Assembly (NCBI RefSeq): GCF_001894825.1
Contig: NZ_BCWY01000006.1
Location: forward strand, 1 to 64,000
Source: Rhodococcus jostii NBRC 16295
GTDB lineage: Bacteria; Actinomycetota; Actinomycetes; Mycobacteriales; Mycobacteriaceae
DNA: 64,000 nt
Reading direction: 5' to 3'
Shown here: piece after piece, positions 9,436-19,732 of the stretch
How positions within the stretch are numbered: position 1 is the stretch's first letter
Layout: each line of letters opens with the position of its first letter
Notes under the pieces: model-generated
Database searches by the model: none
The model's input: only the letters and a program-made list of their open reading frames with translations
What the model was told of the DNA's origin: nothing
Program-made: the position numbers and the translations under genes

Positions 9436-12400
9436 TCGCTCGCGGACTCCCCTGTCGCCACGACGGCGAGCAGGTCGCCGCCCTCCACCTGCTGGACCGA
9501 TCCGATGGCCAGCCGGGAGACGGTGCCACCGCGGGGTGCGGTGATGGCCGCTTCCATCTTCATGGCCTCGATGGTCGCGATCGTGTCGCCGGCGGCGATG
9601 TGCTGGCCCTCGGTGACGGCGAGCGTCACGACACCGGCGAACGGCGCCGGGACGTGGCCGGGGTTGCTCTTGTCGGCCTTCTCCGCGGCGGGGATCTCAC
9701 TGGAGATGGACCGGTCGCGCACCGACACCGGACGCAGCTGCCCGTTGAGGATGCACATCACGGTGCGGTAGCCCCGCTCGTCGGGTTCGGAGATGGCCTC
9801 GAGCCCGATGATCAGCTCGACACCCTGCGCGAGGCGGACCCGGTGCTCGTCGCCGCGGCGCAGACCGTAGAAGAACTGGTTCGCCGAAAGCTGCGAGGTG
9901 TCGCCGTACTTGTCCCGGTGCTCGAGGAATTCCTTCGTCGGGCCGGGGAACAGCAACCGGTTGAGGGTGGCGCGGCGTTCCGCGGACGTGCCGGAGAGGG
10001 CCTTCTCGTCCTCCGCGGACAGCGGCACCTCGGGCTTCGCGGCGCCGCGGCCTTCCAGTGCCCGGGTGCGGAACGGTTCCGGCCAGCCGCCGGGCGGGGT
10101 GCCCAGTTCGCCGCGCAGGAACCCGACCACGGAATCGGGGAGGTCGAACTTCGCCGGGTTGTCCTTGAACTCCTCGGTGGACGCCCCGGATCCGACGAGA
10201 TGCAGGGCCAGGTCGCCGACCACCTTCGACGACGGGGTGACCTTGACCAGGCGGCCCAGCATGCGGTCGGCGGCCGCGTACTTGGCCTCGACCTCCTCGA
10301 ACTTGTCGCCGAGACCGAGGGCCACGGCCTGGGTGCGCAGGTTCGACAGCTGACCACCGGGGATCTCGTGGGTGTAGACGCGACCGGTCGGGGCGGGCAG
10401 CCCGGACTCGAACGGCTTGTACACCTTCCGCAGCGCCTCCCAGTACGGCTCGAGGTCGCACACGGCCTGCAGGTCCAGGCCGGTGTCGTACTCGGAATGC
10501 GCGGCCGCCGCCACGATCGCCGACAACGCGGGCTGGCTGGTGGTGCCGGCCATCGCGGCCGAGGCACCGTCGACCGCGTCCGCGCCGGCCTGCCACGCCG
10601 CCAGGTACGTGGCGAGCTGACCGCCCGGGGTGTCGTGGGTGTGCACGTGCACGGGCAGGTCGAAGTTCTTGCGCAGCGCCGTCACCAGGGTGGTGGCGGC
10701 CGGGGCGCGGAGCAGTCCGGCCATGTCCTTGATCGCGATGACGTGCGCACCTGCCTCGACGATCTCCTCCGCCAGGCGCAGGTAGTAGTCGAGGGTGTAC
10801 AGGTTCTCGTTCGGGTTCGACAGGTCGCCGGTGTAGGACAGGGCGACCTCGGCGAGGGCGGTGCCGGTCTCGCGGACGGCGTCGATGGCCGGCCGCATCT
10901 GGTCGACGTTGTTGAGGGCGTCGAAGATGCGGAAGATGTCGATGCCGCTGTTGGTGGCCTCCTCGACGAACGCCCGCGTCACCTTCTCCGGGTACGGGGT
11001 GTAGCCGACAGTGTTGCGTCCGCGCAGCAGCATCTGCAGGCAGATGTTGGGCACGGCCTCACGCAGCGCCGACAGCCGGTACCACGGGTCCTCGTGCAGG
11101 AACCGCAGCGCCACATCGTAGGTGGCACCGCCCCACGCCTCGATCGACAGCAGTTCCGGGGTCAGCCGGGCCACATGCCCGGCGACGTCGAGCAGACCGC
11201 TGGTGCGCACCCGGGTCGCGAGCAGCGACTGGTGGGCGTCGCGGAACGTGGTCTCCGTGACGGCGAGGGCCTTCTGCTCCCGCAGTGCCTTGGCGAAGCC
11301 TTCCGGACCGAGGGCCAGGAGCTTCTGGCGGCTGCCGTCCGGCGGCGGGGTGGACAGGTCGATCTGGGGCAGCTTGTCGCGCGGGTAGACCGCCGACGGC
11401 CGCTCGCCGTGCGGCTTGTTGACCGTCACGTCGGCGAGGTAGGTGAGGATCTTGGTGCCACGGTCGGCGGAGCTGCGCAGAGTGAGCAGCTGGGGGCGCT
11501 CCTCGATGAAGGACGTCGTGACCCGGCCGGCCTTGAAATCGGGGTCGTCGAGCACCGCCTGCAGGAACGGGATGTTCGTCGACACCCCGCGGATGCGGAA
11601 CTCGGTGACCGCGCGGCGGGCCCGGGCGACGGCGGTTTCGAAGTCGCGGCCGCGGCAGGTGAGCTTGACGAGCATCGAGTCGAAGTACGCGGAGACCTCT
11701 GCCCCGACCGACGTACCGCCGTCGAGGCGGATACCGGCACCGCCCGGGGTGCGGTAGCCGGTGATCCGGCCGGTGTCCGGGCGGAACCCGTTGGCCGGGT
11801 CCTCGGTGGTGATGCGGCATTGCAACGCAGCCCCACGCAGGGTGATCTTGTCCTGAGTCAGGCCCAGATCGGCGAGGGTCTCGCCCGACGCGATCCGCAG
11901 CTGCGACTGCACCAGGTCGACGTCCGTGACCTCTTCGGTGACGGTGTGCTCAACCTGGATGCGCGGGTTCATCTCGATGAACACGTGGTTGCCGCGGGTG
12001 TCGAGGAGGAATTCGACGGTGCCCGCGCAGGAGTAGTTGATCTCCTTCGCGAACGCCACCGCGTCGGCGCAGATCTTCGCCCGCAGCTCTTCCGGAAGGT
12101 TCGGGGCCGGCGCGAGCTCGATCACCTTCTGGTGACGACGCTGCAGCGAGCAGTCCCGCTCGAACAGGTGGATGACGTTGCCCTGACCGTCGGCCAGGAT
12201 CTGGACCTCGATGTGCCGCGGGTCGACGACGGCCTGCTCGAGGAACACCGTCGGGTCACCGAACGCCGATTCCGCCTCGCGGGCGGCGGCCTCGATGGAC
12301 TCCTTGAGCTGCGCCGGCTCGGCGACACGGCGCATGCCGCGGCCACCGCCGCCTGCGACGGCCTTCACGAAGAGGGGGAACTGCATCGTCTCGGCCGCGG

Positions 12401-12836
12401 CCAGCAACTCGTCCACATCGGCGGACGGCGCCGACGACGCCAGCACCGGCAGACCGGCGGCCTTCGCGGCGGCGATCGCGCGCGCCTTGTTGCCGGTCAG
12501 CTCGAGCACCTCGGCGGAGGGGCCCACGAACGTGATGCCCGCCTCGGCGCACGCGGCGGCGAGATCCGGGTTCTCGGAAAGGAAGCCGTAGCCGGGGTAG
12601 ATGGCGTCGGCGCCTGCCTGCTTGGCCGCGGAGACGATCTCGTCGACGGAGAGGTACGCCCGAACCGGGTGGCCCTCCTCGCCGATCTGATAACTCTCAT
12701 CAGCCTTCAGACGGTGGATCGAGTTCCGATCCTCGTACGGGAACACCGCGACCGTTCCAGCACCTAGTTCGTAGGCGGCACGGAAAGCGCGGATCGCAAT
12801 TTCGCCACGGTTGGCGACCAGGACTTTGGAGAACAT
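9432..12836 (-). CDS. pyc: Pyruvate carboxylase
   Basis: This biotin enzyme carboxylates pyruvate to oxaloacetate (anaplerosis). The 1,134-residue single-chain form has the expected order: biotin carboxylase (start [21 protein letters not shown]-grasp segment [13 protein letters not shown]), carboxyltransferase (about residues 530-810, with the metal-binding [10 protein letters not shown] region), a tetramerisation segment, and a C-terminal biotinyl domain with EAMKMEA (biotin-accepting Lys about residue 1093). It is full length. No strong Shine-Dalgarno sequence is visible before ATG 12836. The 155 bp to recG must contain the promoter of the pyc-rsmD-coaD unit. Its stop overlaps the rsmD start by 4 bases. 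Confidence 0.98.
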   Translation of the reverse strand: MFSKVLVANRGEIAIRAFRAAYELGAGTVAVFPYEDRNSIHRLKADESYQIGEEGHPVRAYLSVDEIVSAAKQAGADAIYPGYGFLSENPDLAAACAEAGITFVGPSAEVLELTGNKARAIAAAKAAGLPVLASSAPSADVDELLAAAETMQFPLFVKAVAGGGGRGMRRVAEPAQLKESIEAAAREAESAFGDPTVFLEQAVVDPRHIEVQILADGQGNVIHLFERDCSLQRRHQKVIELAPAPNLPEELRAKICADAVAFAKEINYSCAGTVEFLLDTRGNHVFIEMNPRIQVEHTVTEEVTDVDLVQSQLRIASGETLADLGLTQDKITLRGAALQCRITTEDPANGFRPDTGRITGYRTPGGAGIRLDGGTSVGAEVSAYFDSMLVKLTCRGRDFETAVARARRAVTEFRIRGVSTNIPFLQAVLDDPDFKAGRVTTSFIEERPQLLTLRSSADRGTKILTYLADVTVNKPHGERPSAVYPRDKLPQIDLSTPPPDGSRQKLLALGPEGFAKALREQKALAVTETTFRDAHQSLLATRVRTSGLLDVAGHVARLTPELLSIEAWGGATYDVALRFLHEDPWYRLSALREAVPNICLQMLLRGRNTVGYTPYPEKVTRAFVEEATNSGIDIFRIFDALNNVDQMRPAIDAVRETGTALAEVALSYTGDLSNPNENLYTLDYYLRLAEEIVEAGAHVIAIKDMAGLLRAPAATTLVTALRKNFDLPVHVHTHDTPGGQLATYLAAWQAGADAVDGASAAMAGTTSQPALSAIVAAAAHSEYDTGLDLQAVCDLEPYWEALRKVYKPFESGLPAPTGRVYTHEIPGGQLSNLRTQAVALGLGDKFEEVEAKYAAADRMLGRLVKVTPSSKVVGDLALHLVGSGASTEEFKDNPAKFDLPDSVVGFLRGELGTPPGGWPEPFRTRALEGRGAAKPEVPLSAEDEKALSGTSAERRATLNRLLFPGPTKEFLEHRDKYGDTSQLSANQFFYGLRRGDEHRVRLAQGVELIIGLEAISEPDERGYRTVMCILNGQLRPVSVRDRSISSEIPAAEKADKSNPGHVPAPFAGVVTLAVTEGQHIAAGDTIATIEAMKMEAAITAPRGGTVSRLAIGSVQQVEGGDLLAVVATGESASE

Positions 12837-12991
12837 TGGAGCAAACTACCCCGCTTTCGACGGTCGCGGAGAAATGGCATCCCACAATGCAAGATCCTCC
12901 GCAATCTTCACAAAGACGCCCCTGACGTGTGCGAATTCTGCAACAGACCCGAAACAGACGAGCGAAGATTTACGTGAAGCGAAGTAAGTTC

Positions 12992-15250
12992 TCACGTTTT
13001 CTCCAGGTATTCGATGCGGTCGGCGTCCAGAGCCGACGTCACCATCGCGGACAGCCCCGGGTGGTTCTCGAGTCGCGGATCGTCGGCGATCACCGATCGC
13101 GCGAACTCGGACGCCGCAGCGATGACGTCCTCGTGACCGAGTAGCGACAACAGGCGCAGCGTGGACGTCGTGCCCGACTGCGCCGCGCCGAGGATGTCGC
13201 CCTCGCGCCGGGTGGCGAGGTCGAGTTGCGCGAGTTCGAACCCGTCGTTGGTCGACGCCACGTTCGACAGTCGCTCGTAGGCGGGACCGCCCGGATTCAT
13301 CTCCGTGACGAGGATGCACAGCCCCTGATGCTTGCCACGACCCACGCGTCCGCGCAGCTGGTGCAGCTGACTGACACCGAACCGATCCGCGTCGACGATC
13401 ACCATGATCGTCGCGTTGGGGACGTCGACGCCGACCTCCACGACCGTGGTGCACACGAGGACGTCGATGTCGCCGGCCGTGAAGTCGCGCATCACGGCGT
13501 CCTTCTCGTCCGCCGGCAGCCGTCCGTGCAGCAGTCCCACCCGCAGGTCGGGCATGATGCTGCCGCTCAATTCCTCGAACACCTCGACGGCGGACTTCGT
13601 CTCTGGCTGCTTCTCGTCGAAGGAGTCCTCGCCGTCGCCCTTCTCGCCGTCGCCGATCCGCGAGCAGACGACGTACGCCTGCCGCCCCTCGGCGACGTCC
13701 TCCCGGATCCGTTCCCACGCCCGCGTGACCCACTGCGGTTTCTGGGACGCAGGTACCACACTGCTCTTGATCGGTGACCGGCCCTTTGGCAGCTGGCGCA
13801 GCGTCGACACCTCGAGATCGCCGAGCACGGTCATCGCGATCGTGCGGGGAATCGGCGTCGCCGTCATCACCAGCAGGTGCGGACTCAGCCCTTCCCGTGC
13901 CCGCGACCGCAACCGGTCCCGCTGCTCGACACCGAACCGGTGCTGCTCGTCGACCACCACCATCCCGAGGTTGAAGAACTCGACGTTGTCCTGGATGAGG
14001 GCATGTGTGCCGATGACGATCCCGGCGTCGCCCGTGATCGCTTCGTTGAGCGCCGCGCGTTTGGCGGCGACCGGCATCGACCCCGTCAGGAGCGCCACCC
14101 GCGTCGCCTTCTCGTGCGCCCCCAGCTCCCCCGCAGTGGCGAGCGAGCCGAGCATCGCCCGCAACGACCGGGCGTGCTGCGTCGCGAGCACCTCGGTGGG
14201 AGCGAGCAGTGCGCACTGGTAGCCGGCGTCGACCACCTGCAACATGGCGCGCAGGGCCACGATCGTCTTGCCCGAGCCCACCTCGCCCTGCAACAGCCTG
14301 CTCATCGGGTGCGGTTGCGCGAGATCGGCGGAGATCTCGTCGGCGACCGCGTGCTGTCCGTCGGTCAGCTGGAACGGCAGCATGCTCTCGAACACGTCGG
14401 CGATCCCGCCGGGCACCGGTGGGCACTCCGGTGCCAGCCTCTCCGCGTTGTCGTGGCGGCGGCGCGCGAGAACCAACTGGAGCGCGGTCGCCTCGTCGAA
14501 CCGCAGACGGTCGTGGGCGTTCTCGACGTCCTCGCGGGTGTCGGGCAGGTGGACCGATCGGAGTGCCTCGTCGAGACCGATCAGGTCGCGTTCGGTGCGG
14601 ACGTTCTCCGGCAGCGGGTCGTCGACGTGATCGAGCTGGTCCAGGATCTGCCGGACGCATTTCATGATCGTCCAGCTCTCGACCTCCCGGGTGGCGGGAT
14701 AGAGCGGGATCAACGCACGGTCGAACACGGACATGTCGACCCCCGCACCGGCTTCCTGCGACGCCCGGGCGATGCCGGCGAGGTCACCGGCGCCGCGGAT
14801 CCGCCCGACGTTCACCACGGGGTCCTCGCTGCCCGCACGCGGTTCGGGAAGGATCAGGTAGCTCGGATGGGTGAGGCTCCATTTGCTACGGAAGTACTTG
14901 ACCGTTCCCGAGAACATCGCGCGCACGCCGGGCTTGATCACGTGCTTGACCTTCTGCGGACTGAAGAAGGTGACGTCGACGTTCTGGGTGTCGGTCGCGA
15001 GGACCACCTTGAGCATGCTGCCCGGCCGGTTCTTCATCTTCACGACGGCCGCGGACGTGACCCGGGCGATGATCGTGATGTGCTCACCCTCCGGCGGGTC
15101 TTTCTCGGCGAGCTCGCGGCCCTGCGAGGCGTAACGGTGCGGGTAGTGCCGCAACAGGTCCTCGACCGTGCGGATGTCGAACGCCGCCTCGAGCGCGTCG
15201 GCGGTCTTCTTCCCCAGCAGATGATCGAGCCGGTCGGACAATGTGGCCAT
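12992..15250 (-). CDS. recG: ATP-dependent DNA helicase RecG
   Basis: This superfamily 2 helicase reverses stalled replication forks and branch-migrates Holliday junctions. The N-terminal wedge/OB domain is followed by Walker A GEVGSGKT, motif II DEQHRFG, motif III TATPIP, and the GVDVPNA and HQLRGRVGRG motifs V-VI. I chose ATG 15250 (MATLSDRLDHLLG) because GAGGAA sits 5 nt upstream and homologues begin with this segment. An upstream ATG at 15262 overlaps the stop of the DAK2-domain gene as ATGA and would add four residues. The 752-residue length is normal. The DAK2 gene-recG pair matches mycobacterial order. Confidence 0.96.
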   Translation of the reverse strand: MATLSDRLDHLLGKKTADALEAAFDIRTVEDLLRHYPHRYASQGRELAEKDPPEGEHITIIARVTSAAVVKMKNRPGSMLKVVLATDTQNVDVTFFSPQKVKHVIKPGVRAMFSGTVKYFRSKWSLTHPSYLILPEPRAGSEDPVVNVGRIRGAGDLAGIARASQEAGAGVDMSVFDRALIPLYPATREVESWTIMKCVRQILDQLDHVDDPLPENVRTERDLIGLDEALRSVHLPDTREDVENAHDRLRFDEATALQLVLARRRHDNAERLAPECPPVPGGIADVFESMLPFQLTDGQHAVADEISADLAQPHPMSRLLQGEVGSGKTIVALRAMLQVVDAGYQCALLAPTEVLATQHARSLRAMLGSLATAGELGAHEKATRVALLTGSMPVAAKRAALNEAITGDAGIVIGTHALIQDNVEFFNLGMVVVDEQHRFGVEQRDRLRSRAREGLSPHLLVMTATPIPRTIAMTVLGDLEVSTLRQLPKGRSPIKSSVVPASQKPQWVTRAWERIREDVAEGRQAYVVCSRIGDGEKGDGEDSFDEKQPETKSAVEVFEELSGSIMPDLRVGLLHGRLPADEKDAVMRDFTAGDIDVLVCTTVVEVGVDVPNATIMVIVDADRFGVSQLHQLRGRVGRGKHQGLCILVTEMNPGGPAYERLSNVASTNDGFELAQLDLATRREGDILGAAQSGTTSTLRLLSLLGHEDVIAAASEFARSVIADDPRLENHPGLSAMVTSALDADRIEYLEKT

Positions 15251-15258
15251 CGAATTCC

Positions 15259-16962
15259 TCATTCCACCCCGAGTTGCAACAGATCTCCAGGCTGTCCACC
15301 GTGGTAGATCATCACCTCGACGCCGGGGTGCCGCTGCGAGATGTGATCCGCCAGTTCCGTGTCGAGCCCTTCCGGCGCCTCCGACCCCATCAGGAGGGTC
15401 ACCAATTCTCCACCGGCACCGAGGACGAGGTCGACGAGTCGGCGTCCGGCTGCGACCGCGTCCGGTTCGATCACGATCACCTCGTGCCCCATCAGTCCGA
15501 TGCCGTCTCCGGGTTCGCAGGTGCCCACGTAGGTGAGGGCGCGTTCCCGGGCGATTCGCAGCGACCCCCAGCGGGTGGCGGCGGCCGCCTCCGACATCGC
15601 GAACGCGTCGTCCACGGCCTCGCGCTCCGGATCGTGCACCGCCAGCGACGCGAGCCCCTGCACCATCGCGGACGTCGCGAGGAGAAGGACCTCGTGGCGG
15701 GCGTCCCTCGCCGCCGCACTGACCGCGACGAGCTCCTGGGCCGTCAGCGCGCCATTGGGGAGGACGAGCACCTCGGTGCGTCCCATCTGCCGGATGATGC
15801 CGAGGAGCTGGGCGCGGGTGACGGGAGCGTCGTCGCAGCGGAGAACGGTCGCGCCCTCGCTCGCGAACAGTTCGGCGGCGCCGTCTCCGGCGACGACGGC
15901 GACGATTCCGCGTTCGCCCTGATCCGGCCTGGTCCGGACCTGCGGGACGAGCAGCCCCTGGTCCCGAGCGTCCACGAGGAAGCTGCTGACCCGGATTCCG
16001 TGGATGCGTCCCGCGGCGAGTCCGGCCTCCACGGCCGCGCCCGCGTCCGTGCAGTGCACGTGCACCGACCAGCCCCCGCCGCCGTCGCCGACGATCACGA
16101 TCGAGTCGCCCATCTCGTTCAGCGCGCTACGGAGGTCCGCCATGCGGGACTCGTCCGATTCCGCGACCAGATACATCACCTCGAAGTCCTGGTCCGAACC
16201 GTCGTCGCAATCCGGTCCGACGCCCGGGTGCGCGTGCATGTCCCGCGGGCTGTGCGCGAGGACGAGTTCGGTGGGGCGTGCGGAGGGTGTGCGGCGCGGA
16301 ACGTGGACTGCGATCGGCGCCCGATCCGGCGGCGCACCCGTCACGGCCGTCACGAGAGCGTCGAGAATCACCACGAGTCCGAGCCCGCCCGCGTCCACCA
16401 CACCCGCGGTGCCGAGCGCGTCGAGTTGTGACGGTGTCCTGGTCAGAGCCGCCGCCGCGGCATCGGCGGCGGCGCGTGCGGTGACCGCGATCGGCACCTC
16501 GTCGGGGAACTCCGCCGCCGCATCCGCCGCGCAGCGCAGCACGGTGACGATGGTCCCCTCCACCAGATAACTCACCGCGTCCGTCACCAGATTGGTGGCC
16601 ATCAGCAGTCCCGTGCGGACCGTCCTCGTGTCGACGGCGGGGGTGACGGCTGCTTCCGCGAGACCTCGCAGCACCTGGGACAGGATCACCCCCGAGTTGC
16701 CCCGTGCGCCGGCGACCGCTCCCTTGGCGAGCGCGATCGCCACCTGCCGGACGTCCTTCGTGCCGCCGTCGGTCCCCGCGTACTCGTCGATCGCACCCAG
16801 CGCCGCGCGCATCGTGAACAGAAGATTCGTGCCCGTGTCGGCGTCCGGGATGGGAAACACGTTGAGGCTGTTGATCTCCTCGCACCGCCTTTCCAGTCCC
16901 GCAACGGCGGTCCGCGCCCAGGACTCGAGGACTCGACCGTCCATCGGGAGCTCAGGGGCCAC
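15259..16962 (-). CDS. DAK2-domain (FakA/YloV-like) kinase-family protein
   Basis: This 567-residue protein has an N-terminal DhaL/DAK2 nucleotide-binding domain: the segment NVFPIPDADTGTNLLFTM carries the Mg-ATP aspartates, and KGAVAGARGNSGVILSQ follows. A long C-terminal region ends VMIYHGGQPGDLLQLGVE. This architecture is that of YloV/FakA, which in Firmicutes phosphorylates fatty acids held by FakB. No FakB is visible nearby, so the substrate in this organism is inferred only by family. It starts at GTG 16962 with a GAGAGG ribosome-binding site. Its stop overlaps the possible upstream start of recG, and the two are almost certainly co-transcribed. rpmB is divergent. Confidence 0.85.
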   Translation of the reverse strand: MAPELPMDGRVLESWARTAVAGLERRCEEINSLNVFPIPDADTGTNLLFTMRAALGAIDEYAGTDGGTKDVRQVAIALAKGAVAGARGNSGVILSQVLRGLAEAAVTPAVDTRTVRTGLLMATNLVTDAVSYLVEGTIVTVLRCAADAAAEFPDEVPIAVTARAAADAAAAALTRTPSQLDALGTAGVVDAGGLGLVVILDALVTAVTGAPPDRAPIAVHVPRRTPSARPTELVLAHSPRDMHAHPGVGPDCDDGSDQDFEVMYLVAESDESRMADLRSALNEMGDSIVIVGDGGGGWSVHVHCTDAGAAVEAGLAAGRIHGIRVSSFLVDARDQGLLVPQVRTRPDQGERGIVAVVAGDGAAELFASEGATVLRCDDAPVTRAQLLGIIRQMGRTEVLVLPNGALTAQELVAVSAAARDARHEVLLLATSAMVQGLASLAVHDPEREAVDDAFAMSEAAAATRWGSLRIARERALTYVGTCEPGDGIGLMGHEVIVIEPDAVAAGRRLVDLVLGAGGELVTLLMGSEAPEGLDTELADHISQRHPGVEVMIYHGGQPGDLLQLGVE

Positions 16963-17056
16963 TGTCGTCCTCTCCGGCCGGGGAATGGGGAAGGTGCCGT
17001 CAGACTAGTCGGGGGACGATGATCGGGCCTGCGGTCCGAGCCGTTCGGGACCGGGT

Positions 17057-17086
17057 TTGGCCAATCTGCACTCGAGCGGCTACTCT
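17057..17086 (+). promoter_or_regulatory. Possible rpmB promoter
   Basis: TTGGCC (17057-17062) and TACTCT (17081-17086, fitting TAnnnT) are separated by 18 bp. They lie about 95 bp upstream of rpmB in the gap shared with the divergent DAK2 gene. The -35 match is only partial, so this is a candidate from inspection. Confidence 0.3.
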
Positions 17087-17180
17087 TGCACGGTTGCCTC
17101 GTTAAGGGCGCACTTGCTGTGTCCTGTCTTCACGAGGCCAGCAAATTTCACAGTTCACTATCTTGAAGGAGTTCGCGACT

Positions 17181-17372
17181 ATGGCTGCCGTCTGCGACGT
17201 ATGCGCCAAGGGGCCCGGCTTCGGTAAGTCGGTCTCGCACTCGCACCGGCGTACCAACCGTCGCTGGAACCCGAACATTCAGACTGTTCGTGCCGAGGTT
17301 GCCCCCGGAAACACCCGGAAGGTCAACGTCTGCACCTCCTGCCTGAAGGCTGGAAAGGTTGCTCGGGGCTGA
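17181..17372 (+). CDS. rpmB: 50S ribosomal protein L28
   Basis: This 63-residue L28 has the zinc-type Cys pairs ([14 protein letters not shown] and [12 protein letters not shown]) and the conserved [16 protein letters not shown] segment. I chose ATG 17181 because GAAGGAG lies about 8 nt upstream and the product begins MAAVCDVC, as L28 proteins do. The in-frame ATG at 17163 lies before that ribosome-binding site. It is transcribed alone and ends in a strong terminator. Confidence 0.96.
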   Translation: MAAVCDVCAKGPGFGKSVSHSHRRTNRRWNPNIQTVRAEVAPGNTRKVNVCTSCLKAGKVARG

Positions 17373-17394
17373 CCCGACGCTGCGTGCGATGTCA

Positions 17395-17435
17395 CTGCGC
17401 CCCCGACACTTCGGTGTCGGGGGCGCAGTTTTTTT
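17395..17435 (+). terminator. Intrinsic terminator after rpmB
   Basis: A perfect 15-bp GC-rich stem (17395-17409 with 17414-17428) is closed by a TTCG tetraloop and followed by seven T residues (17429-17435). It starts 22 bp after the rpmB stop. It isolates rpmB from the enoyl-CoA hydratase gene. Confidence 0.93.
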
Positions 17436-17520
17436 GTGTCGCCGCACCTGCCCGATTCGGCATCGGCGCAGCGCATCGGGGCACGACGGACACCGACCGG
17501 GGCCCACGTAAGGTGCAACG

Positions 17521-18309
17521 GTGACTTCTCTCGATGGACTCAGCAAAGTACAGCTCGAAGACGGCGTCCTGCGCATCACGATCGCGACGGCGGAGAACGG
17601 CACCTCGCTCGACGGCGAGGGCATGGAGCAGGGTGCCCGCGCACTCGAGGCGGTCGGTGACGAGATCGGCAGCGTGCTTCTCGTCGGTGAGGGCCCGAAC
17701 TTCTGCGCGGGCGGCAACGTGCACGCTTTCGCGTCCGCGCCGGTGCGGAGCGAATACGTCGCCGAGGTGGCGCGCGTGTTCCACATCTTCGTCCGTGCGC
17801 TCGACGCCGTGACCGTTCCGGTGATCGCCGGCGTTCACGGATGGGCGGCGGGGGCCGGAATGAGCCTCGTGTGCCTGACGGACGTCGCGATCGGCGGTCC
17901 GGGCACCAAGATGCGACCGGCGTACCCGTCCATCGGCTTCACCCCGGACGGCGGAATGTCCTGGACCCTCCCGCGCATCGTCGGTGACGCCCGCGCCCGC
18001 GAGATCCTGATCAGCGATACCGTTCTCAGCGGTGACGAGGCCGTCCGCCTGGGCATCCTCAGCCGCCTCGTCGGCGACGACGTCGTCCAGGACGAGGCAC
18101 TCCGGCTCGCCCGCACCCTCGCTGCCGGCCCGACGTCCTCCTACTCGGGGATCAAGAAGCTCGTCCGTGAGTCGCGGTCGCGCACGCTGTCCGAGCAGCT
18201 CGACGCCGAGGCCGCGTCGATCGCCACTGCCGCCGACAGTCCGGTGGGACTCGAGGGCGTCGACGCGTTCGTGGAGAAGAGGCGTGCCGATTTCGCATCG
18301 GTGAAGTGA
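17521..18309 (+). CDS. Enoyl-CoA hydratase/isomerase-family protein
   Basis: This 262-residue crotonase-fold protein has the CoA-ester oxyanion-hole segments PNFCAGGNVHAF and GWAAGAGMSLV. Members hydrate or isomerise acyl-CoA in beta-oxidation or related pathways. The acidic catalytic pair of true enoyl-CoA hydratases is not evident (PSIGFTPDGGMSW at the usual place), so isomerase or another crotonase activity is possible. It starts at GTG 17521. The last ten codons (KRRADFASVK) and the stop lie in the first unit of the 32-bp tandem repeat that continues downstream. It has no equivalent at this position in the M. tuberculosis order I remember, so it is probably an accessory insertion. Confidence 0.88.
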   Translation: MTSLDGLSKVQLEDGVLRITIATAENGTSLDGEGMEQGARALEAVGDEIGSVLLVGEGPNFCAGGNVHAFASAPVRSEYVAEVARVFHIFVRALDAVTVPVIAGVHGWAAGAGMSLVCLTDVAIGGPGTKMRPAYPSIGFTPDGGMSWTLPRIVGDARAREILISDTVLSGDEAVRLGILSRLVGDDVVQDEALRLARTLAAGPTSSYSGIKKLVRESRSRTLSEQLDAEAASIATAADSPVGLEGVDAFVEKRRADFASVK

Positions 18310-18496
18310 AGAGGCGTGCCGATTTCGCATCGGTGAAGTGAAGAGGCGTGCCGATTTCGCATCGGTGAAGTGAAGAGGCGTGCCGATTTCGCATCGGTGA
18401 AGTGAAGAGGCGTGCCGATTTCGCATCGGTGAAGTGAAGAGGCGTGCCGATTTCGCGTCGGTGAAGTGAAGAGGCGTGCCGATTTCGCATCGGTGA
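18277..18496 (+). repeat. 32-bp tandem repeat (minisatellite), 6.9 copies
   Basis: Six full units and one of 28 bp abut head to tail: 18277, 18309, 18341, 18373, 18405, 18437 and 18469 are the unit starts. Units are identical except for one A-to-G change in the sixth (GCGTCGG for GCATCGG). Each unit contains CCGAT-TTCGC-ATCGG, a 5-bp inverted repeat, so the array can form a string of small hairpins. The first unit is coding (end of the enoyl-CoA hydratase gene), and its junction with unit 2 forms the stop TGA. The array fills the gap before the convergent ung gene. No spacers separate the units, so it is not CRISPR. Confidence 0.97.
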
Positions 18497-18527
18497 CGGA
18501 AACGCAGGCCTGAGGTGGGGCAGCCGG

Positions 18528-19202
18528 TTAGGGCAGCTGCCAGTTCACGGGCTCGGCGCCCAGACCGTCGAGGAGTTCGTTCGCGCGACTGAACGGCCGC
18601 GAACCGAAGAATCCGCGCGACGCGGACAACGGTGAGGGGTGGGCCGACTCGATCGTCGGCACGTCGCCCAGCATCGGTTTCAGCGTGGACGCGTCCCGGC
18701 CCCACAGAATCGCGACGAGGGGTGCGGGGCGCGCCACGAGAGCACGAATTGCCTGTTCGGTCACCGCCTCCCAGCCCTTCTTCCGGTGCGAGGCGGGAAG
18801 TCCCGGTTGCACGGTGAGGACCCTGTTCAGCAGGAGCACACCCTGCCGCGACCACGGTGTGAGGTCGCCGGTGGACGGCGTCTGGTATCCGAGGTCCTTG
18901 CTGTACTCGGTGAAGATGTTGCCGAGGCTGCGCGGCACGGGGCGCACGTCCGGAGCGACCGAGAAGCTGAGTCCGACGGCGTGACCGGGTGTCGGGTAAG
19001 GGTCCTGACCGACGATGAGGACCTTGACTTCGGCGAACGGGTGGGTGAATGCCCGCAGCACGTTCTCTCCGGCCGGCAGATATTCACGTCCGTCGGCGAT
19101 TTCCGCACGGAGGAATGCGCCCATCTCCGTGATCCGTCCGGACACCGGTTCGAGCGCGTCGGCCCACCCGGCCTCGACGAGGTCCGACAGCGGCGCCGCC
19201 AT
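18528..19202 (-). CDS. ung: Uracil-DNA glycosylase (family 1)
   Basis: This enzyme removes uracil from DNA as the first step of base-excision repair. The 224-residue protein has the catalytic water-activating motif GQDPYP (Asp67) and the DNA-intercalation/His motif [19 protein letters not shown]. The ATG at 19202 shares one base with the stop of the upstream gamma-carbonic anhydrase-like gene (TGATG), so translation is likely coupled. Its 3' end faces the 32-bp minisatellite. The product ends EPVNWQLP, as in homologues. Confidence 0.97.
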   Translation of the reverse strand: MAAPLSDLVEAGWADALEPVSGRITEMGAFLRAEIADGREYLPAGENVLRAFTHPFAEVKVLIVGQDPYPTPGHAVGLSFSVAPDVRPVPRSLGNIFTEYSKDLGYQTPSTGDLTPWSRQGVLLLNRVLTVQPGLPASHRKKGWEAVTEQAIRALVARPAPLVAILWGRDASTLKPMLGDVPTIESAHPSPLSASRGFFGSRPFSRANELLDGLGAEPVNWQLP

Positions 19203-19723
19203 CAGTCGAGCCTGCGGAGGGAGTCGCGGTAGTAGGCCGCGTTCGCGGCGTACATCTTCACGTTCATCTCGAGGTGGCCTTCGGGAACCTCGTAGCCCTG
19301 CCGTATCTTCGCGGGGACGCCGAGCGCCATGCTGCGCGGGGGCACCTCGAACTTGAACGGGACGACGGCGCCCGCTCCGACGACCGAGCCCGCACCGATG
19401 ACCGATCCGTTGAGCACGATCGAGCCGGATGCGATGAGGCAGTGGTCGCCGATCGTGGAGCCCTCGATGTGTGCGGCGTGTCCCACGACGCACCCGGCAC
19501 CGATGACGGTGGGATCGATCATCGTGCAATGGATCACGGTGCCGTCCTGGATGTTCGTGTCGGCGCCGACGGTGATGGTGCCGTAGTCGGCGCGCAGCAC
19601 GGCCTGCGGCCACACCGAGGTTCCTGCTGCCAGGGTGACGTTGCCGATCACGACGGCGTCGGGATGGACGTAGGCGTCCGGATGGATGTCGGGTTCACGG
19701 TCCCCGAGCGCGTAGATAGCCAT
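19202..19723 (-). CDS. Gamma-carbonic anhydrase-like left-handed beta-helix protein
   Basis: This 173-residue hexapeptide-repeat protein has many [LIV]-G-x4 turns ([47 protein letters not shown]). The three histidines expected to bind zinc at the trimer interface are plausible in TVIHCTM and GHAAHIEG. The family includes true Cam-type anhydrases and many YrdA/CaiE-like relatives of unknown activity, so hydration of CO2 is not assured. It lies between thiL (9 bp gap) and ung (1-base overlap) on the same strand. I do not recall it at this place in M. tuberculosis. Confidence 0.87.
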   Translation of the reverse strand: MAIYALGDREPDIHPDAYVHPDAVVIGNVTLAAGTSVWPQAVLRADYGTITVGADTNIQDGTVIHCTMIDPTVIGAGCVVGHAAHIEGSTIGDHCLIASGSIVLNGSVIGAGSVVGAGAVVPFKFEVPPRSMALGVPAKIRQGYEVPEGHLEMNVKMYAANAAYYRDSLRRLD

Positions 19724-19732
19724 GCGTGCAAC

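Noticed and set aside
9600-12767. Very long open frame (1,055 codons) on the plus strand opposite pyc
   Set aside because: It is the antisense shadow of the pyruvate carboxylase gene caused by high third-position GC; the translation is Arg/Gly/Val-rich without any domain.
18277-18496. CRISPR array
   Set aside because: Units are directly adjacent with no variable spacers and there are no cas genes.
18152-18855. Minus-strand frames across the 32-bp repeats giving a repetitive His/Ser/Arg protein (DAKSARLFTSPMRNRHASSL type)
   Set aside because: The repeats lack stops on this strand in all frames, so the 'protein' is a by-product of the tandem array; it also overlaps two real genes and has no ribosome-binding site.
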